Shown: piece by piece, positions 47,904 through 55,815 of the stretch | Numbering within the stretch: the first letter of the stretch is position 1 | Layout of the letters: each line of letters opens with the position of its first letter | Source: a virus | DNA length: 64,000 nt | Reading direction: 5' to 3' (one strand) | Virus record (IMG/VR): IMGVR_UViG_3300012936_000004 | Span: 1-64,000 of that record | Program-made: the position numbers and the translations under genes | Notes under the pieces: generated by a model | Seen by the model: the letters and a program-made list of their open reading frames with translations, nothing else | Databases searched by the model: none | What the model was told of the DNA's origin: nothing

Positions 47904-48743
47904 TTACCCGTCTAATTCGTTAATAAGATTAATGAAATCTGCTTGAGACATTTGACCACTTTCTACCATTTTAAAGAGCTTGTCTTTACTCTCTAGAAAC
48001 TTTTTTTTAGCTAGTGTCTCTTTTTCCATAGCATTAATTGCAGATTCTGCTTTCATTTCACGACCTACTGGATTTTCATCACCTGCGGCTGCCGGATCTG
48101 CATCAAAATCATCATCCATATCTCCCATTGGCTCATCGCCCATGTCCATGTCTGGTTCCATACTCATATCTGTTGGAGCAGGAGCCGCACTTTGATCACC
48201 AGTTGCTACTAGTGTTGCATTTTCCATTGCCTCTTTTGCCGACTTAGCTTGTTCTAAGAATGCACCAAGAGCTGCCTCTGCCGCATTGTTATATGCTTCC
48301 GCAACATCAAAGCCGATTTGCTCTTTCATTGCATCTACAATTGGCATAAGTTCTTGTACTTGCATTTCTGCTAGGTCTTCGACCATTTTCTGTACTTTGT
48401 CAACCATTTCTTTAGCCGCCAACAATACTTCTGCTTGCTCTAAGTCTGCCGCTTCTTTTACTTTTGTTTTTACTGTGCCAGCACTTCTAGTTGGCGCAAC
48501 TTCATTGATATATGTTCTCAATGAATGTGAAATTAAATGTAATTTATTATATTGTGGACTCTCCCAATATGTTGCATTACTTTCTTTAATTTCTATAATC
48601 TTTGCATCGGTAGCATTTAACATGCGCTCCAATGAATTTGTACTCATTTCGCTAATATCGATTGTATGACCAAAAGTATTTGCTAAAATACCATTGATTT
48701 TATCAACGTTATGAGATGCTGAGTTTAAATCGTTTAAATACAT
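47904..48743 (-). CDS. Acidic helical head-type protein
   Basis: The 279-residue protein is mostly helical with an acidic low-complexity stretch (MSMEPDMDMGDEPMGDMDDDFDADP, shown in part) near residue 205, which recalls prohead core or scaffold proteins. A late box lies 27 bp upstream. Neighbouring gp21/gp22-type genes were not seen, so the scaffold idea is only suggestive. Confidence 0.5.
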   Translation of the reverse strand: MYLNDLNSASHNVDKINGILANTFGHTIDISEMSTNSLERMLNATDAKIIEIKESNATYWESPQYNKLHLISHSLRTYINEVAPTRSAGTVKTKVKEAADLEQAEVLLAAKEMVDKVQKMVEDLAEMQVQELMPIVDAMKEQIGFDVAEAYNNAAEAALGAFLEQAKSAKEAMENATLVATGDQSAAPAPTDMSMEPDMDMGDEPMGDMDDDFDADPAAAGDENPVGREMKAESAINAMEKETLAKKKFLESKDKLFKMVESGQMSQADFINLINELDG

Positions 48744-48770
48744 TTTCCTAATTCCCTAGTTTATATAGTA

Positions 48771-48777
48771 TATTTAT
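48771..48777 (-). promoter_or_regulatory. T4-type late promoter box
   Basis: ATAAATA on the minus strand, 27 bp upstream of the acidic head-type gene, with an AGGAAAATG start region. Confidence 0.6.
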
Positions 48778-49280
48778 AGTCTTTTTAATATTTTTTGTTT
48801 CGCTTCGCTTACTTTGCGTTTTGCATCAGATGCTTTTGCTAATGCAACGTCTTCATTTATTCCACGCTTCGCTCTTGAGTTATGTGTCCATAGTTCATAT
48901 AATGAATTAGCATAATCATTATCAAATTTTTCCAATTCTGCAATCCCACCGAGCTTACCTGTCATTTGTTTTTTTACAATACCCATTGCTGTTTCAAACA
49001 ATGCTAATTCACGATGTATAATACGATCACCTTCTACAATATTGTAAAAACGTTTTTCTCTACCAGCAAATTCTTGCAATACGATATCGATTCGATAGTT
49101 TTGTACAGTAACACTAGATTCATCTACACGACTGTTTAATGCAACTTTCAAATCTACGTCATGATCTGCGGCTTCAGACAAGTTATGATACACTGTATCT
49201 ACTTTTTCTTTCATTAATTTTGGATTAGCACGTTGTAACTTAGATAAGATGTCGTGCATTTGCTTTGTGTTGGGATCCAT
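48774..49280 (-). CDS. Hypothetical virion-region protein
   Basis: A 168-residue helical, basic protein (MDPNTKQMHDILSKLQRANPK... KILKRL) with no recognised domain. It overlaps the late box of the next gene. Its place within the head-type block suggests a virion protein, without direct evidence. Confidence 0.5.
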   Translation of the reverse strand: MDPNTKQMHDILSKLQRANPKLMKEKVDTVYHNLSEAADHDVDLKVALNSRVDESSVTVQNYRIDIVLQEFAGREKRFYNIVEGDRIIHRELALFETAMGIVKKQMTGKLGGIAELEKFDNDYANSLYELWTHNSRAKRGINEDVALAKASDAKRKVSEAKQKILKRL

Positions 49281-49282
49281 GT

Positions 49283-49510
49283 TTATGCCTTTCCGTAATT
49301 ATTGATATTAAGTTTATAACTAGCGTTGCCTTGATTAACTACTTTATCTAATACGCCTCGGTGAACTAAATTTTGTGCAATATAAGACTCACGTTCATTT
49401 AATTCTTTTCCCTCTAATAATTTATCTTCTGTAAAATGTGTTTCTAAAAATTTACTTTCTCTAGAATTGATAAATGTAGGGAATCCTCCTTTGGTGACTA
49501 TTGCTTTCAT
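49283..49510 (-). CDS. Small hypothetical protein
   Basis: A 75-residue protein (MKAIVTKGGFPTFINSRESKFLE...) containing a winged-helix-like EDKLLEGKELNERESYIAQNLVHRGVLDKV region (shown in part). It overlaps the previous gene by four bases (ATGA). Function unknown. Confidence 0.5.
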   Translation of the reverse strand: MKAIVTKGGFPTFINSRESKFLETHFTEDKLLEGKELNERESYIAQNLVHRGVLDKVVNQGNASYKLNINNYGKA

Positions 49511-49773
49511 TGTTGTTGCTCCGGACTTCCAGGTGCTTGCGGTTGCATTGCTCTAATAGGAATACCTGTTGCAACTCGTTTTGAGACACGTTTTTGAGCT
49601 TGAAACTGTTGTTGTGCTTTGACATTTGCTTCGTCATTTGCATTTTTATTTTGATTGTTTACACGACGATTCATGTTTGCGTTAGTAGCACCTTGTTGAC
49701 GTACTGCCGCACGGCTTGTTCCATATGCGGGTTCATCTTGTGTACTATATTCTACTATATCACGTATTCTCAT
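49507..49773 (-). CDS. Gln/Asn-rich protein with leader-like start
   Basis: The 88-residue protein begins MRIRDIVEYSTQDEP, like the capsid-targeting-type starts nearby. The remainder is disordered-looking, rich in Gln, Asn and Arg (RQQGATNANMNRR, AQQQFQAQKRVSKR), and ends PGSPEQQQ. A DNA-associated internal head protein is a possibility. Confidence 0.5.
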   Translation of the reverse strand: MRIRDIVEYSTQDEPAYGTSRAAVRQQGATNANMNRRVNNQNKNANDEANVKAQQQFQAQKRVSKRVATGIPIRAMQPQAPGSPEQQQ

Positions 49774-49778
49774 AATTG

Positions 49779-50060
49779 TTACCTATTTAAACGTTTTAAT
49801 GCTTTACTTGCTGGGTTAAACTTCTTAGTACGGTTTGCTTTTTTAGACATACGTGCGCCCATTTTTGCTTTTGTTTTTCTAAGATTCATACGTTTCTTAA
49901 TATCAATTGGCGCACTACACTGACTTGGATCAGCAACGATCCTTCCTTTACGTCTACCTACAGAACAACGATACTTGCGTACAAGTTTTCTGCCTTTTCT
50001 AGCCCAAACAAGTTGTGCTTCAACAACAGGTTCTTCTGATGTAAATTCGTTAAAGTTCAT
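49779..50060 (-). CDS. Very basic protein with capsid-targeting-like start
   Basis: The 93-residue protein starts MNFNEFTSEEPVVEAQ, matching the (E)FxxE leader pattern, then turns strongly basic (RKGRKLVRKYRCSVGRRKGRIV, RTKKFNPASKALKR) with two Cys near residues 32 and 48. A packaged DNA-binding protein is likely, and similar proteins occur in marine T4-like phages. Late box exactly five bases before the ATG. Confidence 0.6.
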   Translation of the reverse strand: MNFNEFTSEEPVVEAQLVWARKGRKLVRKYRCSVGRRKGRIVADPSQCSAPIDIKKRMNLRKTKAKMGARMSKKANRTKKFNPASKALKRLNR

Positions 50061-50065
50061 ATTAC

Positions 50066-50072
50066 TATTTAT
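50066..50072 (-). promoter_or_regulatory. Late box 5 bp before ATG
   Basis: ATAAATA (as part of TATAAATA) on the minus strand, five bases from the ATG at 50060. Confidence 0.65.
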
Positions 50073-50082
50073 ACGGAAAGTG

Positions 50083-50379
50083 TTAGGTCATTAACAGTGT
50101 AACTATTACTGTTAATACACCTGCTATGATAGTACCGCCAGTACCCATCATTATTTTATTTGTTGTATTACCTGCTTTGATCATATCCTCACGGAGTCGA
50201 CCAAATTCTCTTATGCCGTCTTCACGCATTTGGAAAACGGTTTTTTCAATGCCTGTAAGGCGAGTGTCTATGTTGTTAACTTTTTCTTCCAATACACGAT
50301 ACCTCTCGGCACACAGATCAACGTGTGCTTCCAGATTCTCCCGCTCGAGTTGCGTGGTTTGAATCGCTGAAACTGACAT
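50083..50379 (-). CDS. Coiled-coil protein with C-terminal anchor (XhlA-like)
   Basis: A 98-residue protein with a long charged coiled coil (ERYRVLEEKVNNIDTRLTGIEK, shown in part) and one C-terminal membrane helix (GGTIIAGVLTVIVTLLM). The topology resembles XhlA/hemolysin-type lysis accessories. A late box at 50531 lies about 150 bp upstream across a structured leader. Confidence 0.6.
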   Translation of the reverse strand: MSVSAIQTTQLERENLEAHVDLCAERYRVLEEKVNNIDTRLTGIEKTVFQMREDGIREFGRLREDMIKAGNTTNKIMMGTGGTIIAGVLTVIVTLLMT

Positions 50380-50541
50380 TAAATACGCTTTCTACGGCTT
50401 AAATGCTTCTTAGCATCGTGTTAGTAGTAGCCTTTTGATAACGGAGGCTAGTGACTGACTCCGCATATGCCTAATATAGTGTGCCTTTTTTCTTTGCCTA
50501 GTAGAGTTCGCTTACTGCTTTCTACAATAGTATTTATAATA
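50380..50541 (-). other. Structured, gene-free leader with late box
   Basis: No reading frame with support lies here. On the minus strand a late ATAAATA box (50531-50537) is followed by about 150 bases before the coiled-coil gene, with a CGGAG/CTCCG stem (50442-50463) and an alternative TAGCC/GGCTA pairing. It looks like a long structured leader RNA. Confidence 0.4.
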
Positions 50542-50961
50542 TCATACCAATTTAATAAAGTATAGGTTAATGTATTCATCCGACTTTGTATTAAAAATAT
50601 TGTTTAAAAAATTAACAGTTTCGTCTAAGTACGGAGTAAATGCTATTCTATTACAGTCTTGTTTTAAAAAATAAACATTATTATCATCTTGAGTAAAAAC
50701 GTTGCTATGTTCGCTACTAAAGTCAAATTTCCATACTGTATGTAGTCCTGAATATGCAGTTCCGAAGGCGTAATCAACTACATCTTGTGCTTCAAAACGC
50801 TCAACTCTAATGTCCAATGGTTGACTTCTCATGCCAATACACTGAACTAATGTGTTTAAATTTTGTTGTTGATTGTATCCGTGTATATTTTTACTTCTAT
50901 AGTTTATTATGTTACTATTTGTAATGTCCACTAACGTATACGCTGTGTATTTTTCTGACAA
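50542..50961 (-). CDS. Hypothetical phage protein
   Basis: A 139-residue soluble protein (MSEKYTAYTLVDITNSNIINYRSK...) with alternating strands. Its pattern, with FGTAYSGLHTVWKFDFSSEH near residue 66, is typical of a conserved unknown protein in marine T4-like phages. It lies 8 bp after the structural gene upstream. Confidence 0.55.
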   Translation of the reverse strand: MSEKYTAYTLVDITNSNIINYRSKNIHGYNQQQNLNTLVQCIGMRSQPLDIRVERFEAQDVVDYAFGTAYSGLHTVWKFDFSSEHSNVFTQDDNNVYFLKQDCNRIAFTPYLDETVNFLNNIFNTKSDEYINLYFIKLV

Positions 50962-50969
50962 GTGTCACC

Positions 50970-51767
50970 TTACTTAACTAGTGATCTGCCAAACGCTCTT
51001 CCTGCCGCAAAGCCGCCAACTGCCGCTGTAGCGCCTGCAACGGTTCTAAAAGCCGCTCGTTTCAATCTACCAGCACCTTTTTCTGCATTTCTTACATTTT
51101 TGATTTCTAGTCCGTTATTCTGTGTCATTGACTTAAAACTAGGATATAGTTCACTTTTAATTGCTTTAGTTCTATAAAACTGTAGCAATCTAGTACTTGC
51201 TAATCCACGTTGTGCAGTATCTGAACCTGACCAGTTACTAACAATACGTCTAACACTTCTGTAATTACTATTTTGTATATCCATTCCACGCTCTAACTGC
51301 ATAAAATAGTTTTGTGCGCCAACAATTGGTCTACCGGCTGCCATTTGTTGCAAGTACTGTCTAATCTTTTGCTCTGGTAATTTAACTTTATTTGCTTGAA
51401 TACCAGCGGCATCACTACTAGCAAATTTGCCAGAACTAATACTGTGCAATGCTTGATAAAGATCAGTACCGTTGTTTCTATAGTTTTTAAATTGACCGCC
51501 ACCTGCAAGTAAAGTGCGTTTAGCATACGCCTGGGCTTGTGGAGCAGTGGAATAATCTTGATACATTGTATGTAATGTTAACATATTTAAAAATGCAAAG
51601 TCTAAGTTACTGCGTAAATCGCTAGTCTCAAGTTGACGCTTAGTTCTAAATAGTTTACTTTCGTTTAGACCGCCAATAAAACTGTATCGAGATTCTGTTT
51701 CATCCTCAATTGAATGTCCGCCTTGCATTGCCGCATATTGTTGTAATGTATATTTTTTCTGTTCCAT
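50970..51767 (-). CDS. Virion-associated protein
   Basis: A 265-residue protein with a polar N-terminus (MEQKKYTLQQYAAMQGGHS), a helical middle and a basic, Gly/Ala-rich C-terminus (GATAAVGGFAAGRAFGRSLVK, shown in part) that could insert in a membrane. It is expressed from a late box five bases before the ATG. A head-internal or ejection role is possible. Confidence 0.5.
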   Translation of the reverse strand: MEQKKYTLQQYAAMQGGHSIEDETESRYSFIGGLNESKLFRTKRQLETSDLRSNLDFAFLNMLTLHTMYQDYSTAPQAQAYAKRTLLAGGGQFKNYRNNGTDLYQALHSISSGKFASSDAAGIQANKVKLPEQKIRQYLQQMAAGRPIVGAQNYFMQLERGMDIQNSNYRSVRRIVSNWSGSDTAQRGLASTRLLQFYRTKAIKSELYPSFKSMTQNNGLEIKNVRNAEKGAGRLKRAAFRTVAGATAAVGGFAAGRAFGRSLVK

Positions 51768-51772
51768 AATAA

Positions 51773-51779
51773 TATTTAT
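51773..51779 (-). promoter_or_regulatory. Late box 5 bp before ATG
   Basis: ATAAATA on the minus strand, five bases from the ATG at 51767. Confidence 0.6.
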
Positions 51780-51780
51780 C

Positions 51781-52854
51781 TTACAAATTAGGTTGCCATC
51801 TACTACGTGGTACTAGTTTAATTTTATCTCTACCAGCAACATAACCTTCTCCACCTTCTTCACCTTTTGTACTTGCTTTAATATCAGCAGGTGCTGAATC
51901 TAATTGTGCAATAATAGAATCTTTAACTGTCATAATTTTTACAACCAATTGTAATATTGCATTTAAACCTTTTGTATCTGATGCTAATAATTTGGCTTGC
52001 TGTCCTGCACTTACTTTACTAGTCTTAAGCCAATCAAAAAACCCACTACCTAGTTTGTCTAGTTTACGTTGTTTGGTCATTTGATTAACATATGTATAAA
52101 CAATGCCGCCTTTATTGCTTAATCCTTTTTCAGGTGTTAACCAAGCATCAATTATTGATCCATTTGTATTAGCTAATTGTACTATTTCTTCAACTGCGCT
52201 TGTATCAATACTTGGAGTATGAGAAACATATGTTTGTCCAAACACTACTACTTCGTTTGTGTTCAATCTTTTTGTATCTTTAAGAGGTGTACCTGTACGA
52301 TCTCCAAACTCTCCAAATATACTGTGTGCGGCAATACCGATTCGACTACCACCAATACGTTTACCAATAGCACTATCAGCATCTACAGTGTATGTTACGT
52401 TATTTGGCTCAAACATGTAAGCACCATTATTAGTTGTAAAAGGTTTAGATGGACTGTACAATAAGTCTCCGTAAACAAATCCACGCATATCTAAAGCAGT
52501 ATTTTGTTCCATCAAATCAAATACTGCACCCATATTATCAGCGAAGTCTTGTCTCCAATCTTCGCCTTTGCCTGTCCCCATAATGAATTGTTTAAGTTCG
52601 TCACTACTAGTACTTTTACTTTTACCCCAACCATTTTTACCAGTTAGTACAAATGTACCATTACTATCACGCCCCCAATAAATTGTAGGATTGCCGTCCC
52701 ATTTAATGGCAACATCACTTGAGTCTTGTCCTAGTCTTTGTAAAATAGTTGCCGCACGTTTAGCACCTTTACTACCTTCAGCAAATACTAAATCTTCTAA
52801 ATGCTGATATTCACGACCGACTGTGGCTTCTGTGAGTAATTCTCTTGCTCGCAT
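51781..52854 (-). CDS. Ligase-like nucleotidyltransferase (DUF6267-type) with head-targeting leader
   Basis: The 357-residue protein starts MRARELLTEATVG, with LTE fitting a T4 prohead-protease cleavage site. Ligase-type motifs follow: IKWDGNPTIYWGR near residue 50 (KxDG, motif I), GFVYGDLLY near 125 (motif III-like), NKGGIVYTY near 250 (motif IV-like) and QRKLDKLG (motif V-like). The order and spacing fit an ATP-type ligase/nucleotidyltransferase. I recall related cyanophage proteins as DUF6267. It overlaps the nucleotidyltransferase gene by one base. Substrate unknown. Confidence 0.55.
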   Translation of the reverse strand: MRARELLTEATVGREYQHLEDLVFAEGSKGAKRAATILQRLGQDSSDVAIKWDGNPTIYWGRDSNGTFVLTGKNGWGKSKSTSSDELKQFIMGTGKGEDWRQDFADNMGAVFDLMEQNTALDMRGFVYGDLLYSPSKPFTTNNGAYMFEPNNVTYTVDADSAIGKRIGGSRIGIAAHSIFGEFGDRTGTPLKDTKRLNTNEVVVFGQTYVSHTPSIDTSAVEEIVQLANTNGSIIDAWLTPEKGLSNKGGIVYTYVNQMTKQRKLDKLGSGFFDWLKTSKVSAGQQAKLLASDTKGLNAILQLVVKIMTVKDSIIAQLDSAPADIKASTKGEEGGEGYVAGRDKIKLVPRSRWQPNL

Positions 52855-53645
52855 TAATCAAGTTCTTTCCAATTTGGATCATTTGCTCTAATGTTTGCTA
52901 ATAGCTCTTCGCCTTCTTTACCCAATATTGATACAATAGATTCAACACTGCCCATATCTTCTTTGCGGGCATTAGGGCCTAATAATAATTTAGCAATCTC
53001 ATTAATGTCACGGCTAATAAGTCCGTTAGGATCTTTTTTACCATTTGGTAAACGCTTATAAAGTCCATCAAAGTTACTCCATAGCATACCTTTTTCTCGA
53101 GCAATAATACTCAATAGTTGTTGCTTGTTTTTTCCTTTAAACTTACTTCCTTGCGGAATATTGTGTGTATGAAACTGTGCCGCATTTGCCGCATTTGGCA
53201 CAACCATAATATCAACTTGATGTGCATGGTCGCCCATTGGTACTTTAACGTGTACACTATTACCACTCTGAGCTGTATCAAATCCTGCTAAGTCATATAA
53301 CTGACGTAGTTTTTGTCTAATAACTTTATCAGGTTCGTCTGGCATTTTAAAATGTTGTTTAAGTATATCAGTATCGACTATTAAATCTAAGTCACCACTA
53401 ACTTTACCTTTAGTTGGAGTTGCACCTGATCCTATTGGAATTGCACTAGCACCTGTTTTAGAAAGTACAGTGTTTACACTTTTCATAATGCTTGGAATCA
53501 TTGCATGATCAAACGGTATCGCATCATCACCAAAGACCTTACCACCTTCGCTTAGATGTAAGTCGTTCTGTAAAATTCTTTTAATGCGGCTACCTCGTCT
53601 AATTTTACGTTTAAACTTACCGCCTAGTATATCTTTAATTTTCAA
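52854..53645 (-). CDS. Polymerase-beta-type nucleotidyltransferase
   Basis: The 263-residue protein has the nucleotidyltransferase signature: IGSGATPTKGKVSGDLDLIVD near residue 72 (GS followed by DxD, shown in full length 21 in part) and a third Asp in HQVDIMVV. Such enzymes transfer nucleotides to RNA, protein or small molecules. It starts MKIKDILGG, similar to head-targeting leaders. It is coupled to the ligase-like gene (shared base) and to the small gene upstream (overlap). The target is unknown. Confidence 0.7.
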   Translation of the reverse strand: MKIKDILGGKFKRKIRRGSRIKRILQNDLHLSEGGKVFGDDAIPFDHAMIPSIMKSVNTVLSKTGASAIPIGSGATPTKGKVSGDLDLIVDTDILKQHFKMPDEPDKVIRQKLRQLYDLAGFDTAQSGNSVHVKVPMGDHAHQVDIMVVPNAANAAQFHTHNIPQGSKFKGKNKQQLLSIIAREKGMLWSNFDGLYKRLPNGKKDPNGLISRDINEIAKLLLGPNARKEDMGSVESIVSILGKEGEELLANIRANDPNWKELD

Positions 53646-53877
53646 CTCGTTTGATCCCTCTTATAAACTTCTTAGGATCTTTAGTTCGGATTGAATTAAT
53701 TAAGCGTTTATTTAAATCAGCGGCGGTTTCAACATCGAAACTTTCGTTGATTAAATTAATTAAGTTAATAGCAGTGACAATAACTTGCTCGGCATTAGAC
53801 TCAACAATCTGCTTTTTGTCTCTCTTAGGAGCCATTGCATTAATTTCTTCCAAAATTGATCTTGTTTTTCTTTTCAT
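53635..53877 (-). CDS. Small basic protein
   Basis: The ATG at 53877 is preferred because a late box lies just upstream; the longer frame would begin inside an inverted repeat. The 80-residue helical protein (MKRKTRSILEEINAMAPKRDKK...) ends KFIRGIKRVEN and overlaps the nucleotidyltransferase start. It may be an accessory or antitoxin-sized partner, but no family is recognised. Confidence 0.5.
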   Translation of the reverse strand: MKRKTRSILEEINAMAPKRDKKQIVESNAEQVIVTAINLINLINESFDVETAADLNKRLINSIRTKDPKKFIRGIKRVEN

Positions 53878-53885
53878 AACACTAC

Positions 53886-53892
53886 TATTTAT
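53886..53892 (-). promoter_or_regulatory. T4-type late promoter box
   Basis: ATAAATA (within TTTATAAATA) on the minus strand, eight bases before the ATG at 53877, heading the nucleotidyltransferase/ligase-like operon. Confidence 0.6.
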
Positions 53893-53899
53893 AAATATT

Positions 53900-54126
53900 G
53901 TTGCTGAAACATTGGTGGAAAGCACTTATGGCACTTTTGCATTTTCTGATTAAGAACTTAGGATCCATTGGAAAAATAAGAACTATAACATCAGTGGTAG
54001 CGGGCAAACAACAGGCTTACTTTTTGGCTCATACAGGCTCATACTTATTGACTCTTTAAGGCTAGCCCGTTGTTCGATATCATACATAGACTAGAATAAG
54101 GTCAACGGCATCAATGTTTCAGCAAC
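53900..54126. repeat. Gene-free element bounded by a 15-bp inverted repeat
   Basis: GTTGCTGAAACATTG (53900-53914) is repeated inverted as CAATGTTTCAGCAAC (54112-54126), extending to 18 bp with one mismatch. The interior (about 200 bp) has no gene. It contains a short direct repeat (ATGAGCC twice in 17 bp) and GGGC-rich arms (CGGGC and GCCCG). It may fold as a stem-closed RNA or be a small non-autonomous mobile element. The right arm touches the helicase stop codon. Confidence 0.55.
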
Positions 54127-55517
54127 TATTCCCTTCGTTTTAATAAGTTTTTTAATCTATCAGCATTATCAACTGCAACTGCGGCTGTTGGTGCAGTTTG
54201 TACACCTGCTGGGCTCACACTACTTTGAGCATTTGCTTTTAGGCTTTGATAGATACTTGCAACTTGTCCATCTTCACCCTGCTCATCTTCATCTAAATCT
54301 GTAATACGTAACGTTGACATATCATAACCTAAGTCTAGTTTAGTGCCAACTCCGCTACTACTACGTGTTTTCATAAATTGTATTTGTACTCTACCACGTT
54401 CACGCATTGCACGGCTACTAAAAATACCTATTAGGTTATCTGCTGTATTAATTTTACTAATACCGCCTGCAATGTGAGAATGATCAAACTCTACTTCATC
54501 AACAGCCGCACGATTTAACTGCGATGCTGTAACAAACAATATGTTTAATTCTGTTGCTAAGTTACGTAACTCTTCAGATACAAATTTATCTTTAATAAAT
54601 TGATCACTTGGATTAACTTTAACACTTACAGGCATCATTAAATCTAAGTAGTCAACAAATAGTGCATCTACTTTTAAGTTCTTTTGTATTTGAAATTCTT
54701 TTAAGTATGCTTTGACATCATTGATTGTACTACCATTACTCATTTGTATAATTTGTAATACACCTGCTTTTTTACTTGCCATCTTAACTTTGAGCTCAAC
54801 ATCATCTGCATTTTTCATAACATCACGTGTACTCATATTAGTAAGCATAGCATCAAGTCGCATACTACAAAGTTCTTCACTAAGTTCTAAACTTACATAG
54901 ACAACATTCTTACCTGCTAGTGCCCAGTTAAGTGCCATATTTTGCATAAACAAACTTTTACCACTACCACTACCACCTGCAAAAATGTTTAGTTCGCCTG
55001 GATTAAATCCGCCATACAATACTTTATCTAAACTATCCCAACCTGTACTATTTTGTCCTCTATTATCTTTTATAGTTTGTATACGTCCTGCAGGATCTTC
55101 CCAATAGTTTAGTCCAAAGTCTTTAGCAAGTCCAATGCTCACTGCGTCTTTAATAATAGATTCAACACTTCCATACTCATGCCGTTCTAGTTTGTCTGCA
55201 CTTTGTAATATTGCACCTTCTAATGCTTTATGTCTACAAAACTTTTCGTATTCATCCATAAACCATTTCTTATGATCATCTGTAATTTTATCTTTTACGT
55301 CATCAAATTGTTGTTGTGTCTTTGCACCAATTTGTTCGTGTGTAGGTAAATCACCATATCCATCTACATGCTCTTGTATAAAGTCCATTACAGGCTGATA
55401 CTTACGAGCAAAATATTTGCTTTGTGTAATAGCATTACATCTAACAAAAAGATCTTTTTCTGCTAGTAAAAATTCAATGTACAGTTTCTGTAAATCTTCT
55501 GTATACTCTTCACTCAT
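54126..55517 (-). CDS. gp41: Replicative DNA helicase (gp41/DnaB-like)
   Basis: The 463-residue protein has a RecA-type motor domain: Walker A AGGSGSGKS near residue 186, Walker B VDALFVDYLDLM near 280 and an arginine-rich GRVQIQFMKTRSS motif near 395. The N-terminal half is helical as in DnaB-type helicases. It unwinds DNA at the fork and partners the primase encoded upstream. It ends at the inverted-repeat element. Confidence 0.9.
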   Translation of the reverse strand: MSEEYTEDLQKLYIEFLLAEKDLFVRCNAITQSKYFARKYQPVMDFIQEHVDGYGDLPTHEQIGAKTQQQFDDVKDKITDDHKKWFMDEYEKFCRHKALEGAILQSADKLERHEYGSVESIIKDAVSIGLAKDFGLNYWEDPAGRIQTIKDNRGQNSTGWDSLDKVLYGGFNPGELNIFAGGSGSGKSLFMQNMALNWALAGKNVVYVSLELSEELCSMRLDAMLTNMSTRDVMKNADDVELKVKMASKKAGVLQIIQMSNGSTINDVKAYLKEFQIQKNLKVDALFVDYLDLMMPVSVKVNPSDQFIKDKFVSEELRNLATELNILFVTASQLNRAAVDEVEFDHSHIAGGISKINTADNLIGIFSSRAMRERGRVQIQFMKTRSSSGVGTKLDLGYDMSTLRITDLDEDEQGEDGQVASIYQSLKANAQSSVSPAGVQTAPTAAVAVDNADRLKNLLKRRE

Positions 55518-55815
55518 CTAATTCGCCTGTTAACTTTTTTTGAATGTACTCACTACGAGTGTATATCATTCGCCAATCTCTTCCCTTTTTAGGAACTGCA
55601 CCATTCATATCCATTGTTATAACGTATTCATAGTAATATGTCAACCAAATCCATTGATTAGTTATATCACTACGTTTAGGCCACCAAGCAAACTGTTTAA
55701 TCCATTCGCTTTGCAAATCTGTGTGTGCGCTTATATGTTTCATACCTGCATTATATACATCATCTACAGTAAGACTTTGCCAAGACTTGTATTTTTGTTT
55801 TGTTTTTGAATGCAC
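55510..55815 (-). CDS. Hypothetical phage protein
   Basis: A 101-residue Trp-rich protein (KYKSWQSLTVDDVYNAGMKH, FAWWPKRSDI, WIWLTYYYEYV). It lies between primase and helicase, overlapping both (56 and 8 bases). Related proteins occur in T4-like cyanophages. Function unknown. Confidence 0.6.
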   Translation of the reverse strand: MHSKTKQKYKSWQSLTVDDVYNAGMKHISAHTDLQSEWIKQFAWWPKRSDITNQWIWLTYYYEYVITMDMNGAVPKKGRDWRMIYTRSEYIQKKLTGELDE

